NCBI RefSeq assembly: GCF_900099965.1
Contig: NZ_FNDJ01000009.1
Location: 1 to 64,000 of the forward strand
Direction of reading: 5' to 3'
DNA: 64,000 nucleotides
From: Nonomuraea jiangxiensis
Lineage (GTDB): Bacteria; Actinomycetota; Actinomycetes; Streptosporangiales; Streptosporangiaceae
Position 1 is the stretch's first letter, and each line of letters begins with the position of its first letter. The notes below the pieces were generated by a model. It was not told where the DNA came from, ran no database searches, and saw only the letters and a program-made list of their open reading frames with translations. Positions 1 through 8,552 of the stretch are shown here, one piece after another. Position numbers and translations under genes: made by a program.

Positions 1-75
1 GCTGGGAGCCGGGGAGCTGGGAGCCGGGGAGCTGGGAGCCGGGGAGCTGGGAGCCGGGGAGCTGGGAGCCGGGGG
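1..75. repeat. 15-bp tandem repeat, 5 copies, coding
   Basis: Five head-to-tail copies of GCTGGGAGCCGGGGA run from the window edge and probably continue beyond it. They lie in frame in the C-terminal tail of the minus-strand kinase, where each unit encodes Gly-Ser-Gln-Leu-Pro. The plus strand has regularly spaced GGG/GGGG runs, so G-quadruplex formation in the template strand is possible. Confidence 0.93.
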
Positions 76-932
76 TGGCGGCGGGGGTTGTGGCGGGGCT
101 TGTGGCGGGGCTTGTGGCGGGGGTGTGGCCGAGCAGGCGCATCAGGGCGTCATTCGCGGCCGGCCGCGACGCCGGGTCCTTGGCCAGGCACTCCGCCACC
201 AGCGCGCGCAGGGCCGGATCCTGGATGACGGTGACGTCCGGCTCGGTGTGCAAGATCCGGTTGATCACCGCCGGCACGCTGTCGGCCCCGAACGGCGGCT
301 GCCCCGACGCCGCGAACAACAGCGTGCAGGCCCACGCGAACATGTCCGACTTCGGCCCCGGACTCGACTCCGTGAGCTGCTCGGGCGCCATGTACGACGG
401 CGTCCCGATCACGGCCCCGGTGAGCGTGGAGGAGAGGTCGAGCGCCCTGGCGATGCCGAAGTCGATCACGCGGGGACCGTCGGAGGCCAGCACCACGTTC
501 GACGGCTTGAAGTCGCGGTGCACGATGCCCGCCTGGTGGATGGCGACCAGCGCGGTGATCGTGCCGATGGCCAGCCGGTGCAGGGAGGTGCCCGAGTGCG
601 GCCCGCGCGTCCGTACGACGTCCGTGAGGGTGGGACCGTCGATGTACTCGCTCACGATGTACGGCCGGCCGCCGTACAGTCCGGTCTCGAACACCTGGGC
701 CGTGCAGAAGGGCGCCACCCGCCGGGCCATCGCCACCTCGCGCACGAACCGCTCCGACGCCTCGGCGTCCCCGGCCAGGTCGGCGCGTAACAGCTTGAGC
801 GCCACCCTGGTCCCGTCCCGCGCCGTGGCCAGGTAGACGATGCCCTGCCCGCCCTCGCCCAGGCGCCCCGCCACGGCGTAGTCCCCCACGGAAACGGGAT
901 CCTCTGGCCGTGAAGCCGCGAGGTCCGGCATG
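1..932 (-). CDS. Serine/threonine protein kinase (Hanks type), C-terminus beyond window
   Basis: A cytoplasmic eukaryotic-type kinase domain that should phosphorylate Ser/Thr on unknown partners. With the ATG at 930-932 as start, residues 24-31 form the glycine loop (GEGGQGIV), K46 is the ATP-binding lysine, H138-R139-D140 is the catalytic loop followed by KPSN, D157-F158-G159 is the metal-binding motif and residues 182-184 are APE. The kinase domain ends near residue 275. It is followed by a Pro/Ala/Thr-rich stretch and five GSQLP repeats that run off the window, so any sensor or membrane segment is unseen. The longer overlapping frames on both strands lack these motifs and are not coding. 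Substrate and signal cannot be inferred. Confidence 0.93.
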
Positions 933-1020
933 GTGCAACCCCCATATATGGCGTCTTTTCACGCCATTCTGGTTCGTCCCACGACCCCGCGCGACCGATC
1001 TACGGCCCTGCGTGCCCCCC

Positions 1021-2511
1021 TTACGGGTTCCGGTGGGAGGGCCCCGGGCCGCGCGCGGGTATGGCGGACACCATCTCGGCGATCGCCTCCGGGGCCTTGA
1101 GGTGGACCTGGCGCCGGGACACCGGCAGGCGGACGAGCCGGGCGCCGAGCATGGTGGCCAGCCGCTGCCGGCAGGGGTCCCGCGCGCCGGTGCTGACCAC
1201 GATGACCGGCACCCCGGGGAGCGGCTTCTCCCCCCGGAGAAGGCGCAGGTCGGCGGCCATGTCGCGGCGGGCCAGCCACTCCCCCGCCACCGCGAGCGGC
1301 ACCTTGCCCAGGCTGTAGGCGCCGGAAGGGTCGGGCTCGCCGGTGAGCAGCCGGTGCGCGGCGGGTCCCGCGAGGCGGGCCAGGGCGGTCGCGCCCCACG
1401 TACCGCCCAGGGCGGGCAACCACTGCCCGGCGCTCCCGCCCAGCGCCAGCCGCCGGCGCCGGACGGCGCAGGCCGGGTCCACCAGGACGAGCCCGGCCAC
1501 GCAGAGCGGGTGCAGCCGGGCGAAGGCCTCCGCGTGCCAGCAGGCCACGCCGTGGGCGAGCACGGTCACCCGCTCCGGGTGGGCAGGCGACAGCCCGGCC
1601 AGCCGGGCGACCTCGGCGTACAGGGTGGGCGGGGCGGGCGAGCGCGGGCTGAGCCCGAGCCCTGGCCGATCGAAGCGGATGACGCGGCGGCGGCCTCCGG
1701 CCAGGTGCCCGGCCACCCGGTCCCAGTGGAACCAGGCGCCCCCGGGCCCGGCCGTGATGAGCACCGCGGGCCCCGCACCCTGCTCGACCACGTGCGGCCG
1801 CCCGTACCCGTCGGCACCGCCTGCCACACTGTTCCACGTACCCGCCCCTGTCGTCCCGTTCACCGTGATGGCCGGCTCGTCCCACGCCGCCTGGTGGTGG
1901 TCGTGGTCGTCGTCGTCGGAGATGAGCAGGTGGACCGCCACGTACACCAGCCAGACCGCGATCAGCGTGAGCTGGGCCCGATGCGCGATGCCCACCCCGT
2001 GCCGGTCGGCGTGCGCGGCCACGGTGAGCAGCGTGGCGGCCAGGCTCAGCCAGGTGAACAGCCAGGACACCCACGACCGCCAGCGCAGGCTGAGCACCAC
2101 CATGGCGGCCAGCACCGCGACCGTGCCGAGCGGCCCGGCCAGCGTGTGCATCCGGTGCGCGAACGACGTCCCGGCCCGCCCGCAGGCCGGGTCGCTCAGT
2201 GCGGCGCAGTCCAGCGGGAACAGCCCGGCCGCGAAGGTGAGCAGCCCGAACGCGGCCAGCGCCAGCCAGCCCGGCCACTCGCGCGCCACCCTCGGCACCA
2301 GCGCCACGCCGAACACGCACGACAGCCCCGACAACACCTCGCTCACCCGGAACAGCCGCGTCCACGGCTGGTTCCTGGCGGCCAGTTCGCTGACGTAGCC
2401 GTCGGTACGGTCGACCGCCGGCGTGGTGAACTGGCCGGTGATCCACGCGCTGCTCAGGACCGCCGCCACAATGAACGCGGAAGCCGCGAGCACCAACAAC
2501 CTTCGCTCCAC
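1021..2511 (-). CDS. DUF998-like membrane domain fused to alpha/beta-hydrolase fold, nucleophile missing
   Basis: A 496-residue fusion. Residues 1-200 hold about six hydrophobic helices of the DUF998 type. A His/Asp-rich linker (DDDDHDHH near 199-206) follows, and residues 240-490 have an alpha/beta-hydrolase fold with an oxyanion-type AGPGG, the FDRPGLGLS strand-turn, an acid in GARDP and a late His in QVHLKAPEA. The nucleophile elbow that should read G-H-S-x-G reads A-H-G-V-A (residues 319-323), so the catalytic serine is replaced by glycine. I infer a catalytically dead or non-hydrolytic domain tethered to the membrane. It is transcribed alone, with the kinase downstream on the same strand. 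Family assignment is fairly sure, function unknown. Confidence 0.8.
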   Translation of the reverse strand: MERRLLVLAASAFIVAAVLSSAWITGQFTTPAVDRTDGYVSELAARNQPWTRLFRVSEVLSGLSCVFGVALVPRVAREWPGWLALAAFGLLTFAAGLFPLDCAALSDPACGRAGTSFAHRMHTLAGPLGTVAVLAAMVVLSLRWRSWVSWLFTWLSLAATLLTVAAHADRHGVGIAHRAQLTLIAVWLVYVAVHLLISDDDDHDHHQAAWDEPAITVNGTTGAGTWNSVAGGADGYGRPHVVEQGAGPAVLITAGPGGAWFHWDRVAGHLAGGRRRVIRFDRPGLGLSPRSPAPPTLYAEVARLAGLSPAHPERVTVLAHGVACWHAEAFARLHPLCVAGLVLVDPACAVRRRRLALGGSAGQWLPALGGTWGATALARLAGPAAHRLLTGEPDPSGAYSLGKVPLAVAGEWLARRDMAADLRLLRGEKPLPGVPVIVVSTGARDPCRQRLATMLGARLVRLPVSRRQVHLKAPEAIAEMVSAIPARGPGPSHRNP

Positions 2512-2548
2512 GTGACAATTAGATCACTATGGGTAACGAAGTCCGAAA

Positions 2549-3109
2549 TCAGAGCCCGGGAGCACCCCAAACCGGGAACCAGCGGCTGAGATCCTCCTCC
2601 AGCGGCAGCTCACCCGCCAGCGCCGCCCTGGCCTGCAGTTCGAGGGCGTTGTCCCGCCGCTGCCCGGCCGCCGGCGCGAACGGGTAGAACGTGCCCCGCT
2701 TGTACAGATAGACCACCGCGAGCCGCCCGCCGCCCTCGGGCGCGGTGAACGACACCAGGGAGCACAGCAGCGAGGGCCCGAACCCGGCCGACTCCAGCGA
2801 GGAGTTCACCGCGTGCAGCTCCGTCACGAGGTCGCTCAGCGCGTCCGGCGGGCGGCTCACCAGCAGCCAGGTGTAGCCGTAGTCGTCATGGGACTCCTCG
2901 ACGCGGCCCCCGAGCAGCGCTTTGACGTCGCGTTCGAGGGTGGCGAACGCGCCGCCCTCCGCGGCCCGGAACGCCACCGAGCCGAGACCGGTGGGAACGA
3001 GACCGGTCGCGGCCTGCAACGTCACGGCCGCGGACGGCAGTGCGAACAGCGCGTCAAGGTTGGGCTTGACCGGCTTTGAGCGCCCCAGGAGCGCGTCGAG
3101 CCAGCCCAT
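2549..3109 (-). CDS. pspAB: PspA-associated protein PspAB
   Basis: A 186-residue protein with the N-terminus MGWLDALLGRSKPVKP and a single compact domain, matching the actinobacterial PspAB family found next to pspA and htpX. It has no transmembrane segment, so a cytoplasmic or membrane-peripheral role in the envelope-stress (phage-shock) response is likely. The biochemical role of the family is not known. It is the last gene of a tight minus-strand operon (pspA, pspAA, htpX, pspAB), with 6 nt separating it from htpX. A cluster of charged residues at 90-100 (VEESHDDYGYTW) is the most distinctive segment. Assignment rests on recognition of sequence and context. Confidence 0.85.
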   Translation of the reverse strand: MGWLDALLGRSKPVKPNLDALFALPSAAVTLQAATGLVPTGLGSVAFRAAEGGAFATLERDVKALLGGRVEESHDDYGYTWLLVSRPPDALSDLVTELHAVNSSLESAGFGPSLLCSLVSFTAPEGGGRLAVVYLYKRGTFYPFAPAAGQRRDNALELQARAALAGELPLEEDLSRWFPVWGAPGL

Positions 3110-3115
3110 GCCGGG

Positions 3116-4015
3116 TCACCCCCTGCCGAGCTGCTTGGAGATGGTCGCCAGCTGCTCCAGCCGCCGTTCGAGCGGCGGGTGCGTGGCGAGCAGGCTCGCC
3201 AGCGACGCGCCCTTGGCCAGCGCGGGCGCGAAGTAGAAGGCGTTGAACGGCTCCGCCTCGCGCAGGTCGCGGGTCGGGATCCTGGCCATGTCGCCGGTCA
3301 CCTTGACCAGCGCGCTGGCCAGAGCCGACGGGCGTTGCGTGAGCAGCGCGCCCGCGCGGTCGGCGGCCAGCTCGCGATAGCGCGACAGGGCGCGGGTGAG
3401 CAGGAAGCTGACGGCGTACACGAGGGCCGAGACCAGCACGATGATCAACCCGATGGGAATCCCGCCCTGGCCGCCGTTACGGCGCCCGCCCAGCCCCGCG
3501 AAGAGCGCGAACCTGGTCATGAGCCCGGCCACGATGCCCAGGAAGGAGGCGATCGTCATGACGGCGACGTCGCGGTGCGCGACGTGCGAGAGCTCGTGGG
3601 CGATCACGCCCTCGAGCTCCTGGGGCTCCAGCCTGCGGAGAATGCCGGTCGTCACGCAGACGACCGCTCGCTTCTGGTTGCGGCCGGTGGCGAACGCGTT
3701 GGGGACGTCGGAATCCGCGATCGCCACCCGCGGCTTGGGCATGTCGGCGAGCGCGCACAGCCGGTCGATCAGGCCATGCAGCTCCGGGGCCTCCTGCGGC
3801 GAGACCTCCCGCCCGTGCATCGCGAACAGCGCGATGCGGTCGGACAGGAAGAACTGGACGAGCAGCAGGCCTCCGGCCAGCACCAGCACGGTCAGCACCT
3901 GTACGCCCACGGCGACCAGGATGCCGACGAACACCACGTAGAGCAGCCCGAGCAGGAACATCGTCACGACCATGCGGCTGGTCAGGCCGCGATCGGACGC
4001 GAACCGCGTACGCAC
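3116..4015 (-). CDS. htpX: HtpX family membrane zinc metalloprotease (M48)
   Basis: A 299-residue integral membrane protease. Two N-terminal hydrophobic segments (about 14-37 and 38-56) precede the catalytic domain. The zinc motif H140-E-L-S-H144 and the third ligand E215 in RYRELAADRAG are intact. Further hydrophobic segments occupy about 155-175 and 188-207. HtpX homologues degrade misfolded membrane proteins under envelope stress. Its place between pspAA and pspAB, 5 nt and 6 nt apart, ties it to the phage-shock operon, an arrangement known in actinobacteria. It contrasts with the M48-like protein at 21396-22376, which has lost its zinc site. Confidence 0.93.
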   Translation of the reverse strand: MRTRFASDRGLTSRMVVTMFLLGLLYVVFVGILVAVGVQVLTVLVLAGGLLLVQFFLSDRIALFAMHGREVSPQEAPELHGLIDRLCALADMPKPRVAIADSDVPNAFATGRNQKRAVVCVTTGILRRLEPQELEGVIAHELSHVAHRDVAVMTIASFLGIVAGLMTRFALFAGLGGRRNGGQGGIPIGLIIVLVSALVYAVSFLLTRALSRYRELAADRAGALLTQRPSALASALVKVTGDMARIPTRDLREAEPFNAFYFAPALAKGASLASLLATHPPLERRLEQLATISKQLGRG

Positions 4016-4020
4016 GGGAC

Positions 4021-4299
4021 TCAGCCCGGGATGAGACCTTGGTCGCCCAGCATCTCCCGGACCTCCTCGATCGAGGCGTCCGCGGGGGGAAGGATCAGCT
4101 CTGACGGCTCAAGGCTGTCGTCGGGAAGCGCCTTGCCCACGTGGCGCACCTTGTCGAGCAACGCGTGCAGCTTGACGCGGAACGCCTGCTCGTCGCTCGC
4201 GTCGATGGCCGCTTCGAGCTCGCTGTCCAGCTCGTTGAGGATCGAGATGTCGTCGGTGGAGATCTCCACCTGCCCCTCGCCCATGATCCTGACAATCAT
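4021..4299 (-). CDS. pspAA: PspA-associated protein PspAA
   Basis: A 92-residue acidic soluble protein beginning MIVRIMGEGQVEISTD, typical of the PspAA family encoded immediately after pspA in actinobacteria and archaea. It is rich in Asp/Glu and has no membrane segment. The family is thought to act with PspA in membrane-stress control; direct biochemical data are sparse. Its ATG overlaps the pspA stop codon by 4 nt (positions 4296-4299), so translation is probably coupled, and htpX follows 5 nt downstream. The two shorter antisense and shifted frames over this region do not show actinomycete codon bias. Confidence 0.88.
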   Translation of the reverse strand: MIVRIMGEGQVEISTDDISILNELDSELEAAIDASDEQAFRVKLHALLDKVRHVGKALPDDSLEPSELILPPADASIEEVREMLGDQGLIPG

Positions 4300-5111
4300 G
4301 CGCCCTCCCCAGGCTGACGGAACTGCTGGGTCTGGCCGCCCTGGCCCTGCTGCTGCGGCTGGGCCTGCTGCTGCGGCTGACCCTGCTCGATGGCACTCTT
4401 CGGCGCCGGGCCCTGACCCAGCTCGGCCTTCATCCGGGCGAGCTCCAGCTCGACGTCCATGCCGCCGCCCATGCGGTCGAGCTCGGCCTGGATGTCGTCA
4501 CCGCGGGTGCCGCTGTAGTCGTCGAGCGCGCCACTGGCCAGCAGCTCGTCGATCGCGCCCGCGCGGGCCTGCATCTGCGCCGTCTTGTCCTCGGCGCGCT
4601 GGATCGCCAGACCGACGTCGCCCATCTCCTCGGAGATGCCGGAGAACGCCTCGTTGATGCGAGTCTGCGCCTCAGCGGCGGTGTAGGTCGCCTTGATCGT
4701 CTCCTTCTTCGTCCTGAAGGAGTCGACCTTGGCCTGCAACCGCTGGGAAGCCGTGGTCAGCTTCTCCTCCTCGGCCTGCAGGTTGTCATGCTGCACCTTC
4801 AGGTCGGCCATCTGCGTCTGCAGATTGGACCGGCGCTGCAGCGCCTCGCGAGCCAGGTCCTCGCGGCCGACGGACAACGCCTTGCGGCCCTGCTCCTCAA
4901 GCCGCTGGGCCTGCTTCTCCAGACCCGTGACCTGCAACTCAACCCTCTTACGCGAGGTGGCGACGTCCGCCACGCCCCGGCGCACCTTCTGCAGCAGCTC
5001 CAGTTGCCGCTGGTAGGAGTAGTCGAGGGTCTCGCGTGGATCCTCCATCTTGTCCAAGGCCTTGTTGGCCTTGGACTTGAAGATCATGGAAAGTCTCTTC
5101 ATCACGCTCAT
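4296..5111 (-). CDS. pspA: Phage-shock protein A / IM30 (ESCRT-III-like membrane remodeller)
   Basis: A 271-residue helical, mostly coiled-coil protein. It should bind stressed inner membrane and help hold the proton gradient. From the chosen ATG at 5109-5111 it starts MSVMKRLSMIFKSKANKAL, an amphipathic N-terminal helix followed by DPRETLDYSYQRQLELL, a hallmark of the family. The last 30 residues are a Gln/Gly/Pro-rich tail. The reading frame stays open 15 codons upstream, but a GAAGGGG ribosome site sits before the chosen ATG, and ATG at 5102 (MKRL) is an alternative. It is the first gene of the psp operon, diverging from the DUF3043 gene across 126 nt. Confidence 0.94.
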   Translation of the reverse strand: MSVMKRLSMIFKSKANKALDKMEDPRETLDYSYQRQLELLQKVRRGVADVATSRKRVELQVTGLEKQAQRLEEQGRKALSVGREDLAREALQRRSNLQTQMADLKVQHDNLQAEEEKLTTASQRLQAKVDSFRTKKETIKATYTAAEAQTRINEAFSGISEEMGDVGLAIQRAEDKTAQMQARAGAIDELLASGALDDYSGTRGDDIQAELDRMGGGMDVELELARMKAELGQGPAPKSAIEQGQPQQQAQPQQQGQGGQTQQFRQPGEGA

Positions 5112-5224
5112 GCGCGTCGGCCGTCCCCTTCTAAGGTCGTGCTGGTGTTCTCCCAATGCAGCGCAACCGCCTTGGGATTACCCTACGCATAACGCACGAG
5201 GGCGTCACTAAGTTGCACTCCAGG

Positions 5225-5230
5225 TAGGGT
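5225..5230 (+). promoter_or_regulatory. Candidate leaderless -10 box for the DUF3043 gene
   Basis: TAGGGT ends 7 nt before the GTG at 5238, the spacing expected when transcription starts at the start codon. No ribosome site lies between. No convincing -35 is visible, so this is a spacing and consensus argument only. Confidence 0.4.
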
Positions 5231-5237
5231 TGACGTC

Positions 5238-5849
5238 GTGTTGCGACGCCGTTCCCAAACCACTGTGGACGACACCCCCGTCCCCGCTGACGATCCTAAG
5301 CCCCAGGGTAAAGGTCGTCCCACACCCAAGCGCCGGGATGCCGAAGGCAGCCGGCGCCAGCCGGTCTCGGCCCCCAAAGACCGCAAAGAGGCCTACCGGC
5401 AGATGCGCGCCAAGCAGGCCGCTCAGCGCGACAGGGCCCGCCAGGGCATGCTGGCAGGTGACGAGCGCTATCTTCCCGCCCGGGACAAGGGTCCGGCGCG
5501 CAAGCTGGCGCGTGACTGGGTCGACGCCCGGCGCCTGCCGAGCCAGTATTTCCTGCCGTTCTCGCTACTTATCCTGCTGGCGACCTGGGTGCCATGGCCC
5601 ATCGAGATCCGGGCCGCGGTGCTCAACATCGTGATCGCGGTGGGCTGGCCGATCATGATGATCGGGGTGCTCCTCACCTCTGTCTACGTCGCATGGCGGA
5701 TCAAGCGGCTGGTCGCGGAGAAGCTGCCGAACGAGAGCACCAGGGGCGTGGGCTTCTACGCGGCGATGCGGGCTTTGCAGATCCGCAAGCTGCGATTCCC
5801 GCCGCCTCAGGTGCTGCCGGGCGGCAAGCCGGTGCCCGCCAAGAAGTGA
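5238..5849 (+). CDS. DUF3043 family membrane protein
   Basis: A 203-residue protein of the actinobacterial DUF3043 family, function unknown. Residues 1-95 are hydrophilic and highly charged (PKRRDAEGSRRQP, DRKEAYRQMRAKQAAQRDRARQGML). Two hydrophobic helices follow at about 108-125 and 130-155, then a basic C-terminal part ending GGKPVPAKK. The GTG start at 5238 has a TAGGGT box 7 nt upstream and no ribosome site, fitting a leaderless transcript. It diverges from the psp operon and is convergent with the SMI1/KNR4 gene, 41 nt away. The charged N-terminal half is presumably cytoplasmic. Confidence 0.85.
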   Translation: MLRRRSQTTVDDTPVPADDPKPQGKGRPTPKRRDAEGSRRQPVSAPKDRKEAYRQMRAKQAAQRDRARQGMLAGDERYLPARDKGPARKLARDWVDARRLPSQYFLPFSLLILLATWVPWPIEIRAAVLNIVIAVGWPIMMIGVLLTSVYVAWRIKRLVAEKLPNESTRGVGFYAAMRALQIRKLRFPPPQVLPGGKPVPAKK

Positions 5850-5890
5850 CAGAAATTTCCGAAATTTCGGTCACATCTTTCCGGCGGACG

Positions 5891-7033
5891 TCATGACATC
5901 CTCCAGCGCAGCACGCCGCGCTTGACCGTGGGCCGCCAGTCGCCGATCGCCGTGCCCTGCTCCAGGGCGTCGGCGACGGCCCGCATGAGCCTGTAGTAGG
6001 ACGGATGGCGCGGCGCCATGCCGCCGATCCCGTCGTGCCAGCCCACCTCGCCGGTCACCGAGTCCACCACCCCGTAGGGCGTCGCTTCCGAGTCGCCTCT
6101 GAGGTCGAGGTACGGGATCATCCTTCCGTTCCAGTGTTCGATGCTGGGGTCCGTGCCGAAGTCCGTACGTTCCCAGGAGCACATCCAGCGCCAGGCGTCC
6201 CTGATCTCGCGGGTGCCGAGGTTGATCGCGCCGTCGAACCCGAAGCCGAACCCGAACGCCCACGCCCCGTGCGAGCCGTTGTGCCGCAGGAGCGAGGCCC
6301 GCAGGTCGTCGGGGAAGTCCACGCCCATCTGGGACTCGGCGACGGCGATCGTCCGCGCCTTGCCGGGAGCGCCGAGCGTCCGATAGGTGCGCGGCGCGTT
6401 CTCCCTCAACCAGCGCTCGATCCGCCGCCACTGCCGGTCCACCGCCCGCTTGACCTCCGGGTCGATCGGCCGCACGGTGACGGGCCGGGGCGAAGGCGAG
6501 CAGTAGGGATCCGGACTCTCCGTTTCAGCCCCCGCCACCCCCGGCGTCCCCATGGCCAAAGCGCCCGGCGTTTCCGTGGGCAGGGCGCCCGGCGTTTCCG
6601 TGGGCAGGACGCCCGGCGTTTCCGTGGGCAGGGCGCCTGGTGTCCCCGTGGCCGAAGCACCCGGCGTCCCCGTGGGCAGGACGCCTGGCGTCCCGGTGGG
6701 CGCCGGGAGGCTCGCCTGTGGCCGTTCGGCCTCCGACCGCAGCAGTTCGGCGGTCATGGCGTCCTGCTCGGCCTGGTAGGCCCGCCACCGCGCCTCCGCC
6801 TCCTCCTGCGCCCGCGTGGGAACCAGCGCGGCCACCAGGGTGACGGCCACGATCACCGCGATCCCGCCCCACACCAGCCCCATCCGCGCGCCCGAAGAGC
6901 GTGCCCGCCCCTGCGCCGGGATCGCGGGTACCCCGGCCCGCGGCATGCGGGCCCGTCGGCGCAGCCGTATCCCGATCGCGGTCAGAACGGCCGCCGTCAG
7001 CGCCAGGCGTACGAGCTTCAGCACGCCGCGCAC
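5891..7033 (-). CDS. Membrane-anchored SMI1/KNR4-like domain protein with octapeptide repeat stalk
   Basis: A 380-residue protein. Residues 1-25 and about 50-72 are hydrophobic, separated by a basic segment, so the protein is probably membrane anchored. Residues 108-165 are a Thr/Pro/Gly stalk made of 8-residue repeats such as TGTPGALP and TETPGVLP. Residues about 195-345 match the SMI1/KNR4 (SUKH) fold, with LGAPGKARTIAVAESQMGVDFPDDLRASLLRHNG typical of its start. SUKH proteins often act as immunity proteins to contact-dependent toxins or in binding roles; no toxin gene is adjacent here. GTG at 7031-7033 is the chosen start; an internal GTG nine nucleotides later is possible. Confidence 0.75.
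   Translation of the reverse strand: MRGVLKLVRLALTAAVLTAIGIRLRRRARMPRAGVPAIPAQGRARSSGARMGLVWGGIAVIVAVTLVAALVPTRAQEEAEARWRAYQAEQDAMTAELLRSEAERPQASLPAPTGTPGVLPTGTPGASATGTPGALPTETPGVLPTETPGALPTETPGALAMGTPGVAGAETESPDPYCSPSPRPVTVRPIDPEVKRAVDRQWRRIERWLRENAPRTYRTLGAPGKARTIAVAESQMGVDFPDDLRASLLRHNGSHGAWAFGFGFGFDGAINLGTREIRDAWRWMCSWERTDFGTDPSIEHWNGRMIPYLDLRGDSEATPYGVVDSVTGEVGWHDGIGGMAPRHPSYYRLMRAVADALEQGTAIGDWRPTVKRGVLRWRMS
6547..6705. repeat. 24-bp tandem repeat encoding an octapeptide stalk
   Basis: About seven units close to GCGCCCGGCGTTTCCGTGGG plus four more bases (24 bp) lie in frame inside the SMI1/KNR4 gene. On the minus strand they encode T-x-T-P-G-x-L-P. The middle units are nearly identical and the edges more diverged, the usual pattern of slippage-driven expansion. 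Confidence 0.85.
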
Positions 7034-7067
7034 CCTATCCCGAAACAGATCATCACATGTCTGGGCA

Positions 7068-7073
7068 TAAGGT
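7068..7073 (+). promoter_or_regulatory. Candidate leaderless -10 box for the aldo/keto reductase
   Basis: TAAGGT ends 7 nt before the ATG at 7081, with no ribosome site between, as expected for a leaderless actinomycete transcript. No clear -35 is seen. Confidence 0.4.
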
Positions 7074-7080
7074 CTGATCC

Positions 7081-8079
7081 ATGGAATTCCGACACCTTGG
7101 TCGCAGCGGTCTCAAGATCAGCGAGATCAGCTATGGCAACTGGCTCACGCACGGCTCCCAGGTAGAGGAGGACGCCGCCAAGCAGTGTGTGCAGGCGGCC
7201 CTCGACGAGGGCATCACCACGTTCGACACCGCGGACGTCTACGCGGGGACGAAGGCAGAGGAGGTGCTCGGCCGGGCGTTGAAGGGCGTGCGCAGGGAGT
7301 CGCTGGAGATCTTCACCAAGGTCTACTGGCCGACCGGCCCTGGCCAGAACGACCGCGGGCTGTCGCGCAAGCACATCACCGAGTCGATCCACGCCTCGCT
7401 GCGCCGCTTGCAGACCGATTATGTCGACCTCTACCAGGCGCACCGTTTCGACTTCGACACCCCGTTGGAAGAGACCCTCAAGACGTTCGACGACCTCGTA
7501 CGCCAGGGGAAGGTCCTCTACATCGGCGTCAGCGAGTGGACCGCCGAGCAGATCGCCCAGGCGTTGAAGATCGCTGATGAGATGGGCTTGGACCGGATCG
7601 TCTCCAGCCAGCCTCAGTACTCGATGTTGTGGCGGGTCATCGAGGCCGAGGTCGTGCCGCTGAGCGAGAAGGAGGGCATCGGCCAGATCGTCTGGTCGCC
7701 GATCGCCCAGGGCGTGCTCACCGGCAAGTACGTGCCCGGCCAGCAGCCGCCGGAAGGCTCGCGGGCGACGGACGCCAACGGCGGCGCCAACATGATCTCC
7801 CGGTTCATGAACGACGACGTCCTCACCCGCGTCCAGGAGCTCAAGCCGATCGCCGCCGACCTGGGCCTGACCATGGCGCAGCTGGCCATCGCCTGGGTCC
7901 TGCAGAACCCGAACGTCTCCAGCGCCATCGTCGGCGCCAGCCGTCCGGAGCAGGTCCGCGACAACGTCAAGGCGGCGGGCGTCAAGCTCGACGACGAGGT
8001 ACTGCGCCGGATCGACGAGGCACTCGGCGACATCGTGGAGCGCGACCCCGCCAAGACCGTGAGCCCGCGTAACCGCTGA
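7081..8079 (+). CDS. Aldo/keto reductase (Kv-beta-like AKR)
   Basis: A 332-residue cytoplasmic NADPH-dependent oxidoreductase of the AKR superfamily. The catalytic tetrad is complete: D49 and Y54 in TFDTADVYAG, K80 in IFTKVYW and H121 in YQAHRFD. The C-terminal cofactor-binding stretch (SSAIVGASRPEQVRDN) is also present. The N-terminal MEFRHLGRSGLKISEISYGNW and the spacing of motifs resemble the voltage-gated potassium channel beta-subunit group. The natural carbonyl substrate cannot be read from sequence. It is monocistronic, starts at an ATG with a leaderless-type -10 box, and ends at a strong hairpin shared with the convergent gene downstream. Confidence 0.93.
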   Translation: MEFRHLGRSGLKISEISYGNWLTHGSQVEEDAAKQCVQAALDEGITTFDTADVYAGTKAEEVLGRALKGVRRESLEIFTKVYWPTGPGQNDRGLSRKHITESIHASLRRLQTDYVDLYQAHRFDFDTPLEETLKTFDDLVRQGKVLYIGVSEWTAEQIAQALKIADEMGLDRIVSSQPQYSMLWRVIEAEVVPLSEKEGIGQIVWSPIAQGVLTGKYVPGQQPPEGSRATDANGGANMISRFMNDDVLTRVQELKPIAADLGLTMAQLAIAWVLQNPNVSSAIVGASRPEQVRDNVKAAGVKLDDEVLRRIDEALGDIVERDPAKTVSPRNR

Positions 8080-8094
8080 CAACACCGCGACACC

Positions 8095-8133
8095 AACAAA
8101 AACCCCTTGAGCCGCATCAGCGCTCAAGGGGTT
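8095..8133 (-). terminator. Bidirectional intrinsic terminator
   Basis: The stem AACCCCTTGAGC (8101-8112) pairs perfectly with GCTCAAGGGGTT (8122-8133) around a 9-nt loop. Six A residues (8097-8102) overlap the stem's left end and give a U-tract for minus-strand transcripts, so it best terminates the small gene at 8151-8357, and probably also the plus-strand reductase. Confidence 0.85.
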
Positions 8134-8150
8134 CTCACTTTCCCGGGCGC

Positions 8151-8357
8151 CTACTCCGGACGCAATGCCAATCCCGTGTATTCCACGCGGTCCTCATCGA
8201 GCAAGGCGACCTGTTCGACTCCCGATTCGAGCAGGTCACGCCAGTTTTCGCCGAGCCAGGACTCGGCGTCCGCCTGGCTCGGAAAGACCTCTCGCGGCAA
8301 GGGGCGATCGGTTACCTCACCACCGTTTGCAGTCTCATAACGCCACCGCCATGTCAT
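8151..8357 (-). CDS. Conserved small actinobacterial protein, unknown function
   Basis: A 68-residue protein starting MTWRWRYETANGGEVTD. I chose the ATG at 8355-8357 because GAAGGAG lies 8 nt before it and the 12 codons upstream add only a basic, unlike sequence. The body (FPSQADAESWLGENWRDLLESGVEQVALLDEDRVEY) is acidic with evenly spaced Trp and reads like a small conserved soluble protein common in actinomycetes; I recognise the pattern but know no function. It is monocistronic and ends at the bidirectional terminator shared with the reductase. Confidence 0.72.
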   Translation of the reverse strand: MTWRWRYETANGGEVTDRPLPREVFPSQADAESWLGENWRDLLESGVEQVALLDEDRVEYTGLALRPE

Positions 8358-8552
8358 GCCATACGCTCCTTCTCCGCGGGTTCGCCGGCGCACCCTCCGC
8401 AGGCACTGGAACCCTACTCCCGAAGCTTGGAGGTCGATCGCCGCTGCGCGCGTATCGTGTCGCGGCTGCGCCCGCCTTCACGGCAACCCGGCCATCGAGC
8501 GGGAAGGACCCCCGCCGGTCAGACGCCCCAGGGCCTTTGTACGCTCTGCGCG

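Noticed and set aside
150..962. Long minus-strand and plus-strand frames overlapping the kinase gene
   Set aside because: They give Arg/Gly/His-rich products without domains; the kinase frame has all catalytic motifs and normal codon bias.
8358..8552. Possible cobalamin riboswitch upstream of cobU
   Set aside because: No B12-box sequence or the conserved core of a cobalamin riboswitch could be found on the plus strand.
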